14,334 bases of DNA from Muribaculaceae bacterium (GTDB lineage: Bacteria > Bacteroidota > Bacteroidia > Bacteroidales > Muribaculaceae), in contig CADFRV010000031.1 in assembly GCA_902836725.1 (NCBI GenBank), forward strand, positions 1 to 14,334, in the 5' to 3' direction. This document shows, in pieces, positions 5,873 through 14,124 of the stretch (its first letter is position 1; each line of letters opens with the position of its first letter). The position numbers were made by a program, and so were the translations under genes. The notes below the pieces were generated by a model, which was not told the DNA's origin, did not search any database, and was given only the letters and a program-made list of their open reading frames with translations.

Positions 5873-8785
5873 ATGCAAAGCAAAGGAACCCTCGGAAGTA
5901 TAATTGCGGGTGTAATCGCAATCTTCCTGGTGCTGGTGTGCCTGTTCTACCTGTCTTTCACGCTGGTAAGCAGCAAGCAGGAAGCCAAAGCCGAGCAATA
6001 CGCTCTGGTAGCAGCCGGTCAGCAAGGCAAAAATTCCGAGCAGTACACCAAGGCTTACAAAGCCTACATCGACTCAATCAGCAAGCAGCCTGTCTGGTTG
6101 GGTTACAATTACAATGAAGTACAGAAGTGGGGCGTAGGCCTCGGCCTCGACCTGAAAGGCGGTATGAACGTCATCCTTCAGGTTTCAATGCCCGACATGC
6201 TCCGCTCGATGAAAAACGCAGACGCCGACCCCGCCTTCGACCAGGCGCTGGCCAACACCGATTCCATAATCGGCGGCAACCACTCGTCGGACTATGTAGG
6301 CACCTTCGTGGACCAGTACCGCAAACTCAACAAGGAAGCAGACTTCTCCGTGGTGTTCAACAGCATCGTGAAAGAGGGACAGAGCGACAAGGATGTGGCC
6401 GCAACCCTCAAATCGGAGGTTAAGGACCGTGTGAACAACTCGGCAACCAACGTGCTCCGCAGCCGTATCGACGCTTATGGTGTGGTTTCCCCCAACATCC
6501 AGGTGCTTCAGGACAACGACGGCCAGATCCTTCTGGAACTCCCCGGCGTGAAAGAGCACCAGCGTGTGCGTGAACTCCTGCAGCGCTCCGCCAACCTTGA
6601 GTTCTACGAGTGCTACGGCGCCAACGAAATCGCCGGCCAGGTTGCACAGCTCGACAACGCCATCCGCGCCAAAGACGGCCAGGGCCTCCGCGAGCACTTC
6701 CTGATGATCAACACCGACGCTACCCCCATCTTCGGTATCGCCACCGCAAAGGAACGCGACGCCATCGACGCCATCCTGGCATCAAACGAGGCAAAACAGT
6801 TCCTTCCCTCCAACTTGCGCCTGCGCTGGAGCGTGAAGCCCACCCCCGTGAACTTCAACGACACCGTTACAGGCAAGGAGAGCCAGATCGACACATATCA
6901 GCTCCTGGCACTGCGCGCCACCAACGGCGGTCCCGCGCTTGACGGAAGCTGCGTGATCAGCGCTTCAAGCGATTTCGACCAGATGCAGGGCAACGTCGTG
7001 TCAATGACAATGAACTCCGAGGGAGCACGCGACTGGGCACGCATCACCCAGCGTAACATCGGCCACCCCGTAGCCATCGTCCTCGACGACCTCGTTTACT
7101 CATACCCCAACATCCGCACCGCTATCGAAGGCGGACGCTCACAGATCACCGGCGACTTCACCGTAGAGGAAGCGCAGGACCTTGCGAACGTGCTCAAGAG
7201 CGGTAAGATGACAGCCAAAGTAGACATTATCTCCGATATGGTGATCGGTCCGTCGCTCGGCCAGCAGGCCATTGAGTCAGGCATCATGTCATTCATCGTG
7301 GCACTCGTGCTGCTGATGATCTTCATGTGCTGCATCTACGGTGTGATCCCCGGCCTCATCGCCAACTTCGGTCTTATCTGCAACCTCTTCTTCACATTCG
7401 GTATCCTCGCCTCCTTCCAGGCAGTGCTTACCCTGAGCGGTATCGCCGGTATCGTGCTCGCCCTCGGTATGGCAGTGGACGCCAACGTGCTTATCTTCGA
7501 GCGCGCCAAAGAGGAACTCCGCGCAGGCAAGAGCGTGCGCACCGCCATCGCCGACGGTTATTCCAACGCCTTCTCAGCGATCTTCGACTCCAACCTCACT
7601 TCGGTTATCACCGGTGTGATCCTCCTGTTCTTCGGTACAGGACCCATCAAAGGCTTCGCCACAACCCTTATCATCGGTATCATCTGCTCGTTCTTCACCG
7701 CAGTATACCTCACCCGCATAATCTTCATCGTATTCGGCAAGAAGAAAGCCTTCCAGAACCTCACCTTCACCACCTCCATCTCCAAGAAGATGTTCTCTGG
7801 AACCAACTTCAACTTCCTCGGCGCGCGTAAGGTTTCGTTCATGGTGGTTGTAGCTTTCGTAGCCATTGTGGTGATCTCACTGTTTGTGCGTGGCCTCAAC
7901 CAGGGCATCGACTTCTCCGGCGGCCGCAACTATGTAGTCAAGTTCGAGAAGCCCGTGAACACAAGCGACCTGCAGAGCCTCCTCACCCCCGTATTCAACG
8001 ACAACGGCGAGGTAGCATCTGTATCGGTGATCACCATCGAGAACTCCAACCAGGTGCGTGTATCCACCAACTACAAGATCAAGAGCACCGAAGACGCTTC
8101 CGACATCGAGCAGGAGATTACCCAGAAGCTCTACAACACATTCAAGGCTGAAGGACTGCTCCCCAACGGCATGACCCTCGAGGACTTCTCCACCACCGAC
8201 GAGACCCAGGGTATCCTCTCCTCGCAGACCGTAGGCCCGACCGTGGCAAACGACATGCGCAACAAGGCATACATAGCCGTGATCCTCTCTCTGGCAGCCA
8301 TGTTCCTCTACATCCTGCTCCGCTTCCGTAACGTAGCCTTCTCTCTGGGCGCCCTTGCAGCGGTAGCCTTCACAGCATTCTCCATCATCGGATTCTACTC
8401 CCTCTTCTGGGGCGTGCTTCCTTTCGCAATGGAGATCGACCAGACTTTCATCGCCGCTATCCTGACGATCATCGGTTATCAGATCAACGATACCGTGGTA
8501 GTGTTCGACCGTGTGCGCGAGAACATCAACCTGTATCCCAAACAGGACTTCTTCACACTCATCAACAAGTCGCTCAACTCTACCCTCGGACGTACGATCA
8601 TGACATCGTTCTCCACCTTCCTGGTGCTCCTCTGCATCTTCATCCTGGGTGGTGACTCGATCCGCTCGTTCATCTTCGCAATGCTGTTCGGTGTAGTGAC
8701 CGGTACACTTGCCACCATGTTCATCGCAACTCCCGTGGCATACCTCACCAACAAGCGTTCAGCTGCCAATAACACCGCAAAATAA
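5873..8785 (+). CDS. secDF: Protein translocase SecDF, fused
   Basis: A 970-residue fusion of SecD and SecF, the usual form in Bacteroidetes. SecDF is a cytoplasmic-membrane accessory of SecYEG that uses the proton gradient to pull proteins across after SecA. An N-terminal membrane helix (residues 11-32) leads into the large periplasmic P1 domain, which starts after GLGLDLKGGMNV (91-100). The SecD membrane bundle carries ALGMAVDANVLIFERAKEEL with Asp at about 536, the proton-path residue region. The SecF half begins near residue 650, with the motif GIDFSGGRN (Asp about 680), a periplasmic P4 domain, and the matching IGYQINDTVVVFDRVREN segment (Asp about 873). Twelve membrane helices are expected. 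The gene is monocistronic by its signals: its own promoter and long leader upstream, a strong terminator downstream. The ATG at 5873 follows an A/T-rich unstructured stretch. Confidence 0.97.
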   Translation: MQSKGTLGSIIAGVIAIFLVLVCLFYLSFTLVSSKQEAKAEQYALVAAGQQGKNSEQYTKAYKAYIDSISKQPVWLGYNYNEVQKWGVGLGLDLKGGMNVILQVSMPDMLRSMKNADADPAFDQALANTDSIIGGNHSSDYVGTFVDQYRKLNKEADFSVVFNSIVKEGQSDKDVAATLKSEVKDRVNNSATNVLRSRIDAYGVVSPNIQVLQDNDGQILLELPGVKEHQRVRELLQRSANLEFYECYGANEIAGQVAQLDNAIRAKDGQGLREHFLMINTDATPIFGIATAKERDAIDAILASNEAKQFLPSNLRLRWSVKPTPVNFNDTVTGKESQIDTYQLLALRATNGGPALDGSCVISASSDFDQMQGNVVSMTMNSEGARDWARITQRNIGHPVAIVLDDLVYSYPNIRTAIEGGRSQITGDFTVEEAQDLANVLKSGKMTAKVDIISDMVIGPSLGQQAIESGIMSFIVALVLLMIFMCCIYGVIPGLIANFGLICNLFFTFGILASFQAVLTLSGIAGIVLALGMAVDANVLIFERAKEELRAGKSVRTAIADGYSNAFSAIFDSNLTSVITGVILLFFGTGPIKGFATTLIIGIICSFFTAVYLTRIIFIVFGKKKAFQNLTFTTSISKKMFSGTNFNFLGARKVSFMVVVAFVAIVVISLFVRGLNQGIDFSGGRNYVVKFEKPVNTSDLQSLLTPVFNDNGEVASVSVITIENSNQVRVSTNYKIKSTEDASDIEQEITQKLYNTFKAEGLLPNGMTLEDFSTTDETQGILSSQTVGPTVANDMRNKAYIAVILSLAAMFLYILLRFRNVAFSLGALAAVAFTAFSIIGFYSLFWGVLPFAMEIDQTFIAAILTIIGYQINDTVVVFDRVRENINLYPKQDFFTLINKSLNSTLGRTIMTSFSTFLVLLCIFILGGDSIRSFIFAMLFGVVTGTLATMFIATPVAYLTNKRSAANNTAK

Positions 8786-8809
8786 GCCATAACAAATAGC
8801 TATCCTCTG

Positions 8810-8852
8810 AACTGTGGCAGCTCCCCAAGCAGGAGCTGCCACAGTTCTTTTT
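8810..8852 (+). terminator. Rho-independent terminator of secDF
   Basis: A perfect 15-base-pair stem (8810-8824 with 8832-8846), a 7-base loop CCAAGCA, then C and five Ts (8847-8852). It lies 25 bases after the secDF stop. The T-tract runs straight into the -33 box of the next promoter. Confidence 0.93.
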
Positions 8853-8880
8853 GCAGAACGTATATTTTTTACTACTTTTG
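8850..8880 (+). promoter_or_regulatory. Consensus promoter of the heparinase-like gene cluster
   Basis: TTTG (8850-8853), 19 bases, then TACTTTTG (8873-8880): exact agreement with the Bacteroidetes consensus and spacing. Transcription should start near 8885, giving a leader of only about 17 bases before ATG 8902. Three bases of the -33 box are also the last Ts of the secDF terminator. Confidence 0.8.
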
Positions 8881-8901
8881 TAATCGCAAAAAAGACAAGC
8901 T

Positions 8902-10821
8902 ATGGCACACGCCCTGCGGGAGCGCCTGGCCTGGTACGCCAACCGACTGAAAGCCATGTCGGTGCCGGAAGTGGTATGGCGCGTGCAGCAGAAAGCTCTT
9001 CAAAAAACGGAAAAAACTAAGTTCGGCAAACGGATCTGCGTTGCCGACACTTTGTTGTATCCCGACCTGAAGGGTACCCGTTTTGCAGCATCACTCCCCA
9101 CAGGGATGCCGGACTTCGACGCCGCAGTGGTGATACCCGCGGAAAACATAAGCCCGTCCCGAGCCGGATCGGCTTCGGCGGAACCGGCGGCAACGGGGCA
9201 TGCGGGCGCTACAGGCACACCGGCGTGGCCCGATGAATGGGCATACAGCCTGCGCTACAAGCAACGCGATGACATAGGAGACGCGCGACTGGCCTGGGAG
9301 GCACACCGCCATTTCGAATGGCCTCGTCTTGCCATGGACACTTCGGCGGGGATAACGGAGCTTGACCGCAGATTCCGCGACTGGAACCGCGCCAACCCCA
9401 TGCTCTACGGCATAGCGTGGGTATCGGTGATGGAGGTGGCCATCAGGGCTATACAGTGGATCTTCACCGCCGCCATCCTCCGCCACAATGCCCCCGCGAC
9501 AGATAACAGCCTCAAGGAGACACGCCTCAGGCTTGAGACCGGCCTCCTTACCGGAGCCGCCAACATGATATCCTACGTCATCCGACACCGCAGCCGCTAC
9601 TCCTCGGCAAACAACCATCTGCTTGTGGAGCTCTCCGCCATAGCACTGGGAGGAACCGCACTCGGCCATGATCCCTGGACCGCACTCGCGATCGAGGAAC
9701 TTGAAAGGGAGTTGCCACGGCAGTTTTCAGCCGGAGGCGTGAACTTCGAGTCATCGCTCCACTACCACGCTTTCGCGGCAGAGGCATATATGCACACCAT
9801 CCTCCATCTCGAAAGAGCCGGTAAGGAGGTGCCCCGCGTAATATGCGGGAGCATACCGCGCATGGCCGCATTCATACAGGCATCAATGGCATCTGAAAGC
9901 GCAGCCATCGAATTCGGCGACGCCGACTGCGGCAAGCTCACCGACCTGACCGGGAAAGGATTCAATTATTACCGTTATGTACTGCAGCTCGCCTCGGCGA
10001 TAAGAGGTAAAGAACGGTTCACCGATTTCGACAGCACCGAGCCTACAGCATGTCTGCTGACCACCTCGCGGCATATGAAGGAAGCCGCCGCGGCACCACT
10101 GCACACGCTCCCCTTATGCGCCACATTCGACGCATCCGCCGCCGGCAACATGAAAAGCGGCTACACCTTCCTGCGCTCCGCCGACCGCAGGATACTTGTG
10201 GGCATTGACCACGCGCCTTTCGGATTCGGCAGCATCGCCGCCCACGCCCACGCCGATATGCTCAGCCTGCAGCTCACGGAGGACGGGAAGCCGGTACTGA
10301 CCGAAGGGGGCACATACCTCTACCACTGCGACCTCCCCGACCGCAACATGCGCCGCGGAGAACTGATGCACAACACCGTAGCCCTGGCCGGACACCCGCA
10401 GGGAGATATGCGTGGGGCATTCCTCTGGGGCAGACGGGGATGCGCACGCATGCTGCACGGCGGAAAACCGCGTCCCGACGGCACAGTCGCCCTACAGCTT
10501 GAGGCCATAATGGCCGACGGGGAAAAATTGAGACGCGACATCACATTCAACACGGCTGACTACAGCCTTAGAATAACCGACACTTTACTGTCGGACAGCG
10601 ACATAGTTACATTTATCGTTGCCCCGGGACTGCACGTGGAACCCGCGGGCGACATTGCCGTCTTCGGACACTGGCGACTGCACGCGCCGGACGGCACAAT
10701 ACAGACAGAACAGGTGACAGTGGCCGAGGAGTACGGGAAACTCACACCCGCCACTGCCATCCGCATCACCGGACGCACCGGAAAATGCGAGACCACTCTC
10801 ACCTACAAGGAGACAGACTGA
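8902..10821 (+). CDS. Heparinase II/III family protein, probably for surface polysaccharide
   Basis: A 639-residue protein with the two-part layout of the family: an N-terminal alpha/alpha toroid and a C-terminal beta-sandwich. Family motifs in order are YSLRYKQRDDIGDARLAWEA near 115-134, SSANNHLLVE (234-243), FESSLHYHAFAAEAYM (282-297), AHAHADMLSLQL (447-458) with GGTYLY (469-474), and LMHNTV (488-493). Asn237/238, His239, Tyr288, His289 and His448/His450 are the likely active-site equivalents. Members cleave uronic-acid polysaccharides by beta-elimination, but many in biosynthesis clusters are uncharacterised. No signal peptide or lipobox is visible: the N-terminus (RERLAWYANRLKAMSVPEVVWR) is amphipathic and resembles that of relatives in exopolysaccharide clusters. 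Residues about 86-110 are a Pro/Ala/Gly/Thr-rich linker. The next gene starts one base after the stop codon, so cotranscription is near certain. Substrate and direction (trimming or modifying) are inference. Confidence 0.85.
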   Translation: MAHALRERLAWYANRLKAMSVPEVVWRVQQKALQKTEKTKFGKRICVADTLLYPDLKGTRFAASLPTGMPDFDAAVVIPAENISPSRAGSASAEPAATGHAGATGTPAWPDEWAYSLRYKQRDDIGDARLAWEAHRHFEWPRLAMDTSAGITELDRRFRDWNRANPMLYGIAWVSVMEVAIRAIQWIFTAAILRHNAPATDNSLKETRLRLETGLLTGAANMISYVIRHRSRYSSANNHLLVELSAIALGGTALGHDPWTALAIEELERELPRQFSAGGVNFESSLHYHAFAAEAYMHTILHLERAGKEVPRVICGSIPRMAAFIQASMASESAAIEFGDADCGKLTDLTGKGFNYYRYVLQLASAIRGKERFTDFDSTEPTACLLTTSRHMKEAAAAPLHTLPLCATFDASAAGNMKSGYTFLRSADRRILVGIDHAPFGFGSIAAHAHADMLSLQLTEDGKPVLTEGGTYLYHCDLPDRNMRRGELMHNTVALAGHPQGDMRGAFLWGRRGCARMLHGGKPRPDGTVALQLEAIMADGEKLRRDITFNTADYSLRITDTLLSDSDIVTFIVAPGLHVEPAGDIAVFGHWRLHAPDGTIQTEQVTVAEEYGKLTPATAIRITGRTGKCETTLTYKETD

Positions 10822-10822
10822 C

Positions 10823-12025
10823 ATGAACAGAAAGATACTCATCATAGTGGAGAACCTCCCCGTACCGTTTGACACACGCGTATGGCAGGAAGCAACCACC
10901 CTCGCGGCCAACGGCTACACCGTATCGGTGATATGCCCCAAAGGGAAAGGCTACGACAAGGAATATGAATACCTCAAGGGGGTGCATATCTACCGGCACA
11001 ACCTCCCCAAGGAGGGGAACGGCGCCCTCGGATATGCCCGCGAATACTTCTGGGCGCTTAAAGAGGAGTACCGCCTGGCACGCAAGATCTACAAGGAGAT
11101 CGGGTTCGACGTGATCCACGGATGCAATCCGCCCGACAACATCTACATGGTAGCCCGGATGTTCCGCCACAAAGGGGTGGACTATGTGTTCGACCACCAC
11201 GACATCTGCCCCGAACTGTTCGAGGCCAAGTTCGGCAAAAAGTCAGGGCCGCTCTACAAAAGCCAGCTCTGGCTTGAGAAAGAGACATACAGCCACTGCA
11301 AATTCGCATTCGTGACCAACGAGAGCTACCGGAAGATAGCGATCGAACGCGGAGGCATGGATGAGAAAGACGTGTGGGTGCTCCGCAGCGGTCCGCGCCT
11401 CGACCGACTGAAAATAGTGCCCCCAAAACCTCAGATCAAGCGCGGCAAAAAGTTCATGGTGGGCTATCTCGGAGTGATCGGCCAACAGGAAGGAATAGAG
11501 TATCTGCTCGACGCCGCACGCCATATACGCGACGAGATCGGGCGCGACGATATTTTCTGGGGAATAGTGGGGGGAGGCCCGCATCTGGCGCAACTGCGCC
11601 GCCGCTGCTCCGAGATGGGACTTGACGACATTGTGGAGTTCACCGGCCGCGTATCAGACGAGATGCTCCTCGACTACCTCAACACCGCCGACGTATGCGT
11701 CAACTCCGACGAATACAACGAGATGAACGACAAATCCACAATGAACAAGATCCTGGAATACATGGCTCTGGGCAAACCCATCGTGCAGTTCGACCTCACC
11801 GAGGGGCGCTACTCCGCCGGGGAGGCGTCGCTCTACGCGCGCCCCAACGACGCGGCCGACCTGGCACGCAAAGTAGTGGAGCTGCTTGACGATCCCGCCC
11901 GGCGCGAACGCATGTCGCAGACAGGCCGCGACCGCATCATCAACCATCTCAGCTGGGAACATACTTCAAAAGCGCTCCTCGAGGCATACGACCGGTATTT
12001 CACCGAACGCGAGGCTTCCAGATAA
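10823..12025 (+). CDS. Glycosyltransferase, GT4 family (GT-B fold)
   Basis: A 400-residue GT-B glycosyltransferase that moves a sugar from a nucleotide-sugar donor to a glycan acceptor on the cytoplasmic side of the membrane. The acceptor half opens with ILIIVENLPVPFDTRVWQEA (residues 5-24), typical of WbuB/CapM-like members, and contains IHGCNPPDN and VFDHHDICPELF. The donor half begins at MVGYLGVIGQQEGIEYLLDA (near 212) and carries GGGPHLAQL (about 251-259) and the NKILEYMALGKPIV segment near 309-322 that contacts the nucleotide-sugar. The exact sugar cannot be told. The ATG is one base after the heparinase-like stop, indicating translational coupling. It is followed after 52 bases by the CapK-like gene. 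Confidence 0.92.
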   Translation: MNRKILIIVENLPVPFDTRVWQEATTLAANGYTVSVICPKGKGYDKEYEYLKGVHIYRHNLPKEGNGALGYAREYFWALKEEYRLARKIYKEIGFDVIHGCNPPDNIYMVARMFRHKGVDYVFDHHDICPELFEAKFGKKSGPLYKSQLWLEKETYSHCKFAFVTNESYRKIAIERGGMDEKDVWVLRSGPRLDRLKIVPPKPQIKRGKKFMVGYLGVIGQQEGIEYLLDAARHIRDEIGRDDIFWGIVGGGPHLAQLRRRCSEMGLDDIVEFTGRVSDEMLLDYLNTADVCVNSDEYNEMNDKSTMNKILEYMALGKPIVQFDLTEGRYSAGEASLYARPNDAADLARKVVELLDDPARRERMSQTGRDRIINHLSWEHTSKALLEAYDRYFTEREASR

Positions 12026-12077
12026 AATCACGCATAATTCCACCCCCAGTTTTACACACCATCTAACTGCCGAACAT

Positions 12078-13415
12078 TTGAAAGGTTTAGCCGATTTCAT
12101 AAAGAACAGGATACAGGAAGCACCAAACTGGATGATGCTCCCATTGCTCCACCTCAACCGTCTTGGCGACAGGGTATACGGGAGGGCGATGAAGCGTTTC
12201 CAACGCTCCATCCCCGCCATTGATCCGGAAAAGAAACTGGTGGAGATGGCCAACTATGCGATACAGCATGTGCCCTACTACCGCGAACGGTATGCCGGCA
12301 CGGTGATACGCTCCGCAGAGGATTTCCGCCGCACATTCGCGTTCATCGACAAAGACACCGTGCGTGCCAACTTCGATAAGTTCATCTCCGACGAAGCCTC
12401 CTCGCTACCGCATGTGGAACTGCGCACTTCCGGCACTTCCGGCAAACCGATGCGTTTCCTCATCCCCGCAAACCGCTACGTGACTGAGATGGCATTTGTG
12501 ACCGGCGTATGGAAACGCGCCGGATACGACTTCGGCATCAAGGCCACCATACGCCGCAAACAGCTGAAAAACGGGCGTGACTATATGGTGAACCCCGCCA
12601 CCCGCGAGATCATATTCGACGGATGCCGCAGCGACGAGGCATATGTGCGCAAGATGCACTCGGTGATGCGCCGCAACCATGTCCACACCCTCTACGGCTA
12701 CCCCTCGGCATGCACCCGTATGCTCCGCCTCTTCCTGCGCTACGGGCTCGACACATCGTTCATCCGGCTCGCCCTGCTCACCTCCGAGAGCGTGCCCCAG
12801 GCCACATACCGCTTCTTCAGCGGGGAACTCGGCATAAAGATCGCCACATTCTACGGCCACACCGAGAAACTCATCTTCATAGAACAGCTCGACGACAAGC
12901 CCACATTCGCCATAGAGCCGGGCTACGGATACGCCGAGGTGATAGGCGACGACGGCAACCCCTCGGACTACGGCGAACTCACAGGCACCACCTTCTATAA
13001 CCGTGTGATGCCCCTGCTGCGCTACCGCACCGGCGACTATGCCCGCAAGACAGGCGAGACACGCACAATCGACGGCATACGCAAAGAGATACTGAGCGCC
13101 ATAGAAGGGAGGCGCGACCAGACCATGATACGGCTCGCCGACGGGAGCGACATAAACATAAGCACCATCGAGTTCCACGACGAATATCCGCTGCATGCCG
13201 ACGGCGTACAGTTCGTGCAGCCCTCCCCCGGGAAACTCATAGTCAGGATAATACGCGGTGAGGGATTCACCGAGGATGGGGACGGCGCCTTCCTGCGCCA
13301 GTATTACGGCAATGTGATGCTTGGCGCCGAAAACGTGGCCATAGAGTATGTGGACGAACTCGAGTGTCTGCCCAACGGGAAAGCCCCCACACTGATCACT
13401 TCGTCACCACATTGA
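12078..13415 (+). CDS. CapK / phenylacetate-CoA ligase-like ANL-family enzyme
   Basis: A protein of about 445 residues of the AMP-forming (ANL) superfamily, in the branch often named CapK or phenylacetate-CoA ligase family and found in capsule/exopolysaccharide clusters. Visible motifs, counted from TTG 12078, are IQHVPYYRERYA (62-73), the P-loop-like RTSGTSGKP (116-124), FYGHTEK (258-264), LLRYRTGDYAR (313-323) and the EGRRDQ hinge region (343-348). Such enzymes would activate a carboxylate as an adenylate, perhaps to add an acyl or amino-acid group to a glycan; the substrate is unknown. An open frame reaches back to 11886 but would overlap the glycosyltransferase by 140 bases and translates to low-quality sequence. 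TTG at 12078 gives the usual N-terminus (KGLADFIKNR), and no ATG occurs before about 12132. It belongs to the same operon as the two preceding genes. Confidence 0.85.
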   Translation: MKGLADFIKNRIQEAPNWMMLPLLHLNRLGDRVYGRAMKRFQRSIPAIDPEKKLVEMANYAIQHVPYYRERYAGTVIRSAEDFRRTFAFIDKDTVRANFDKFISDEASSLPHVELRTSGTSGKPMRFLIPANRYVTEMAFVTGVWKRAGYDFGIKATIRRKQLKNGRDYMVNPATREIIFDGCRSDEAYVRKMHSVMRRNHVHTLYGYPSACTRMLRLFLRYGLDTSFIRLALLTSESVPQATYRFFSGELGIKIATFYGHTEKLIFIEQLDDKPTFAIEPGYGYAEVIGDDGNPSDYGELTGTTFYNRVMPLLRYRTGDYARKTGETRTIDGIRKEILSAIEGRRDQTMIRLADGSDINISTIEFHDEYPLHADGVQFVQPSPGKLIVRIIRGEGFTEDGDGAFLRQYYGNVMLGAENVAIEYVDELECLPNGKAPTLITSSPH

Positions 13416-13487
13416 GATCATATTGCCTGTAAATCACATACATTCCAACATTTTGGCGGGAGAGTCGAAGATTTTTTTGGCATAATG

Positions 13488-13518
13488 TTAGCCATTTGGG
13501 ATTTTTTACGTAATTTCG
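13488..13518 (+). promoter_or_regulatory. Weak candidate promoter for the Lrp-type gene
   Basis: TTAG (13488-13491), 19 bases, then TAATTTCG (13511-13518): one mismatch in each half of the consensus, with ideal spacing. The leader would be about 70 bases and contains a possible small stem (CCGGC...GCCGG around 13529-13551). The rest of the 178-base gap after the CapK-like gene is AT-rich and shows no clear terminator hairpin. Confidence 0.4.
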
Positions 13519-13593
13519 CACTTGAAAGGCCGGCATTACACTGCGGCCGGAGACAAAAAAACACCTATACATCAAGACACTGTATAAACCAAC

Positions 13594-14076
13594 ATGGATC
13601 GATTGGACTGTATCGACAACCTTGACCGAAAAATTCTTTCAATAGTAATGCATAACGCCCGCATACCCTCCAAGGATGTGGCCCAGGTATGCGGCGTGTC
13701 ACGCGCCGCCATCCATCAGCGCATACAGCGCATGAGCGAGCTTGGCATAATCACAGGAAGCGGCTACACCGTAAACCCGAAGCTGCTCGGCTACAGCACC
13801 TGCACCTACATCGGCGTGAACCTTGAGCGCGGAGCCATGTACAGCAACGTTGTCCCTGAGCTTGAAAAGATACCCGAAGTGATCGAATGCCACTTCACCA
13901 CTGGCCCCTACACCATGCTCATAAAGCTCATAGTAAGAGATAACGAGCACCTTATGGAGCTGCTGAACAAGAAGATACAGATGATTCCCGGTGTCACCGG
14001 CACCGAGACACTCATATCTCTCGACAACTCCATCATGCGCCAGATACCCATGACCCACCAGATGGACGAGGCCTGA
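13594..14076 (+). CDS. Lrp/AsnC family transcriptional regulator
   Basis: A 160-residue protein of standard Lrp/AsnC length. The N-terminal winged helix-turn-helix spans about residues 6-60, beginning LDRKILSIVMHNARIPSKDV with recognition helix SRAAIHQRIQRMSELGII (36-53). A linker and the C-terminal RAM/AsnC ligand-binding domain follow (about 68-145), with GVNLERG, VIECHFTTGPYTMLIKL and VTGTETLISL. These proteins form octamer-like assemblies, bind amino acids or other small ligands, and control transcription. The target is unknown; the location inside a polysaccharide region suggests local control, but Lrp proteins can also be global. ATG 13594 gives the usual short N-terminus (MDRLDCIDNLDRKIL). 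The next gene begins 48 bases later on the same strand and is probably cotranscribed. Confidence 0.93.
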   Translation: MDRLDCIDNLDRKILSIVMHNARIPSKDVAQVCGVSRAAIHQRIQRMSELGIITGSGYTVNPKLLGYSTCTYIGVNLERGAMYSNVVPELEKIPEVIECHFTTGPYTMLIKLIVRDNEHLMELLNKKIQMIPGVTGTETLISLDNSIMRQIPMTHQMDEA

Positions 14077-14124
14077 AAAAAGTATCGGCATCCCCAGTCA
14101 CTCAATACCATAACCTGAACACAG

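Noticed and set aside
11886..12077. N-terminal extension of the CapK-like frame back to TTG 11886
   Set aside because: Overlaps the glycosyltransferase by 140 bases and encodes low-complexity, non-family sequence.
12405..13196. 263-residue open frame on the minus strand
   Set aside because: Antisense to the CapK-like gene; no family features.
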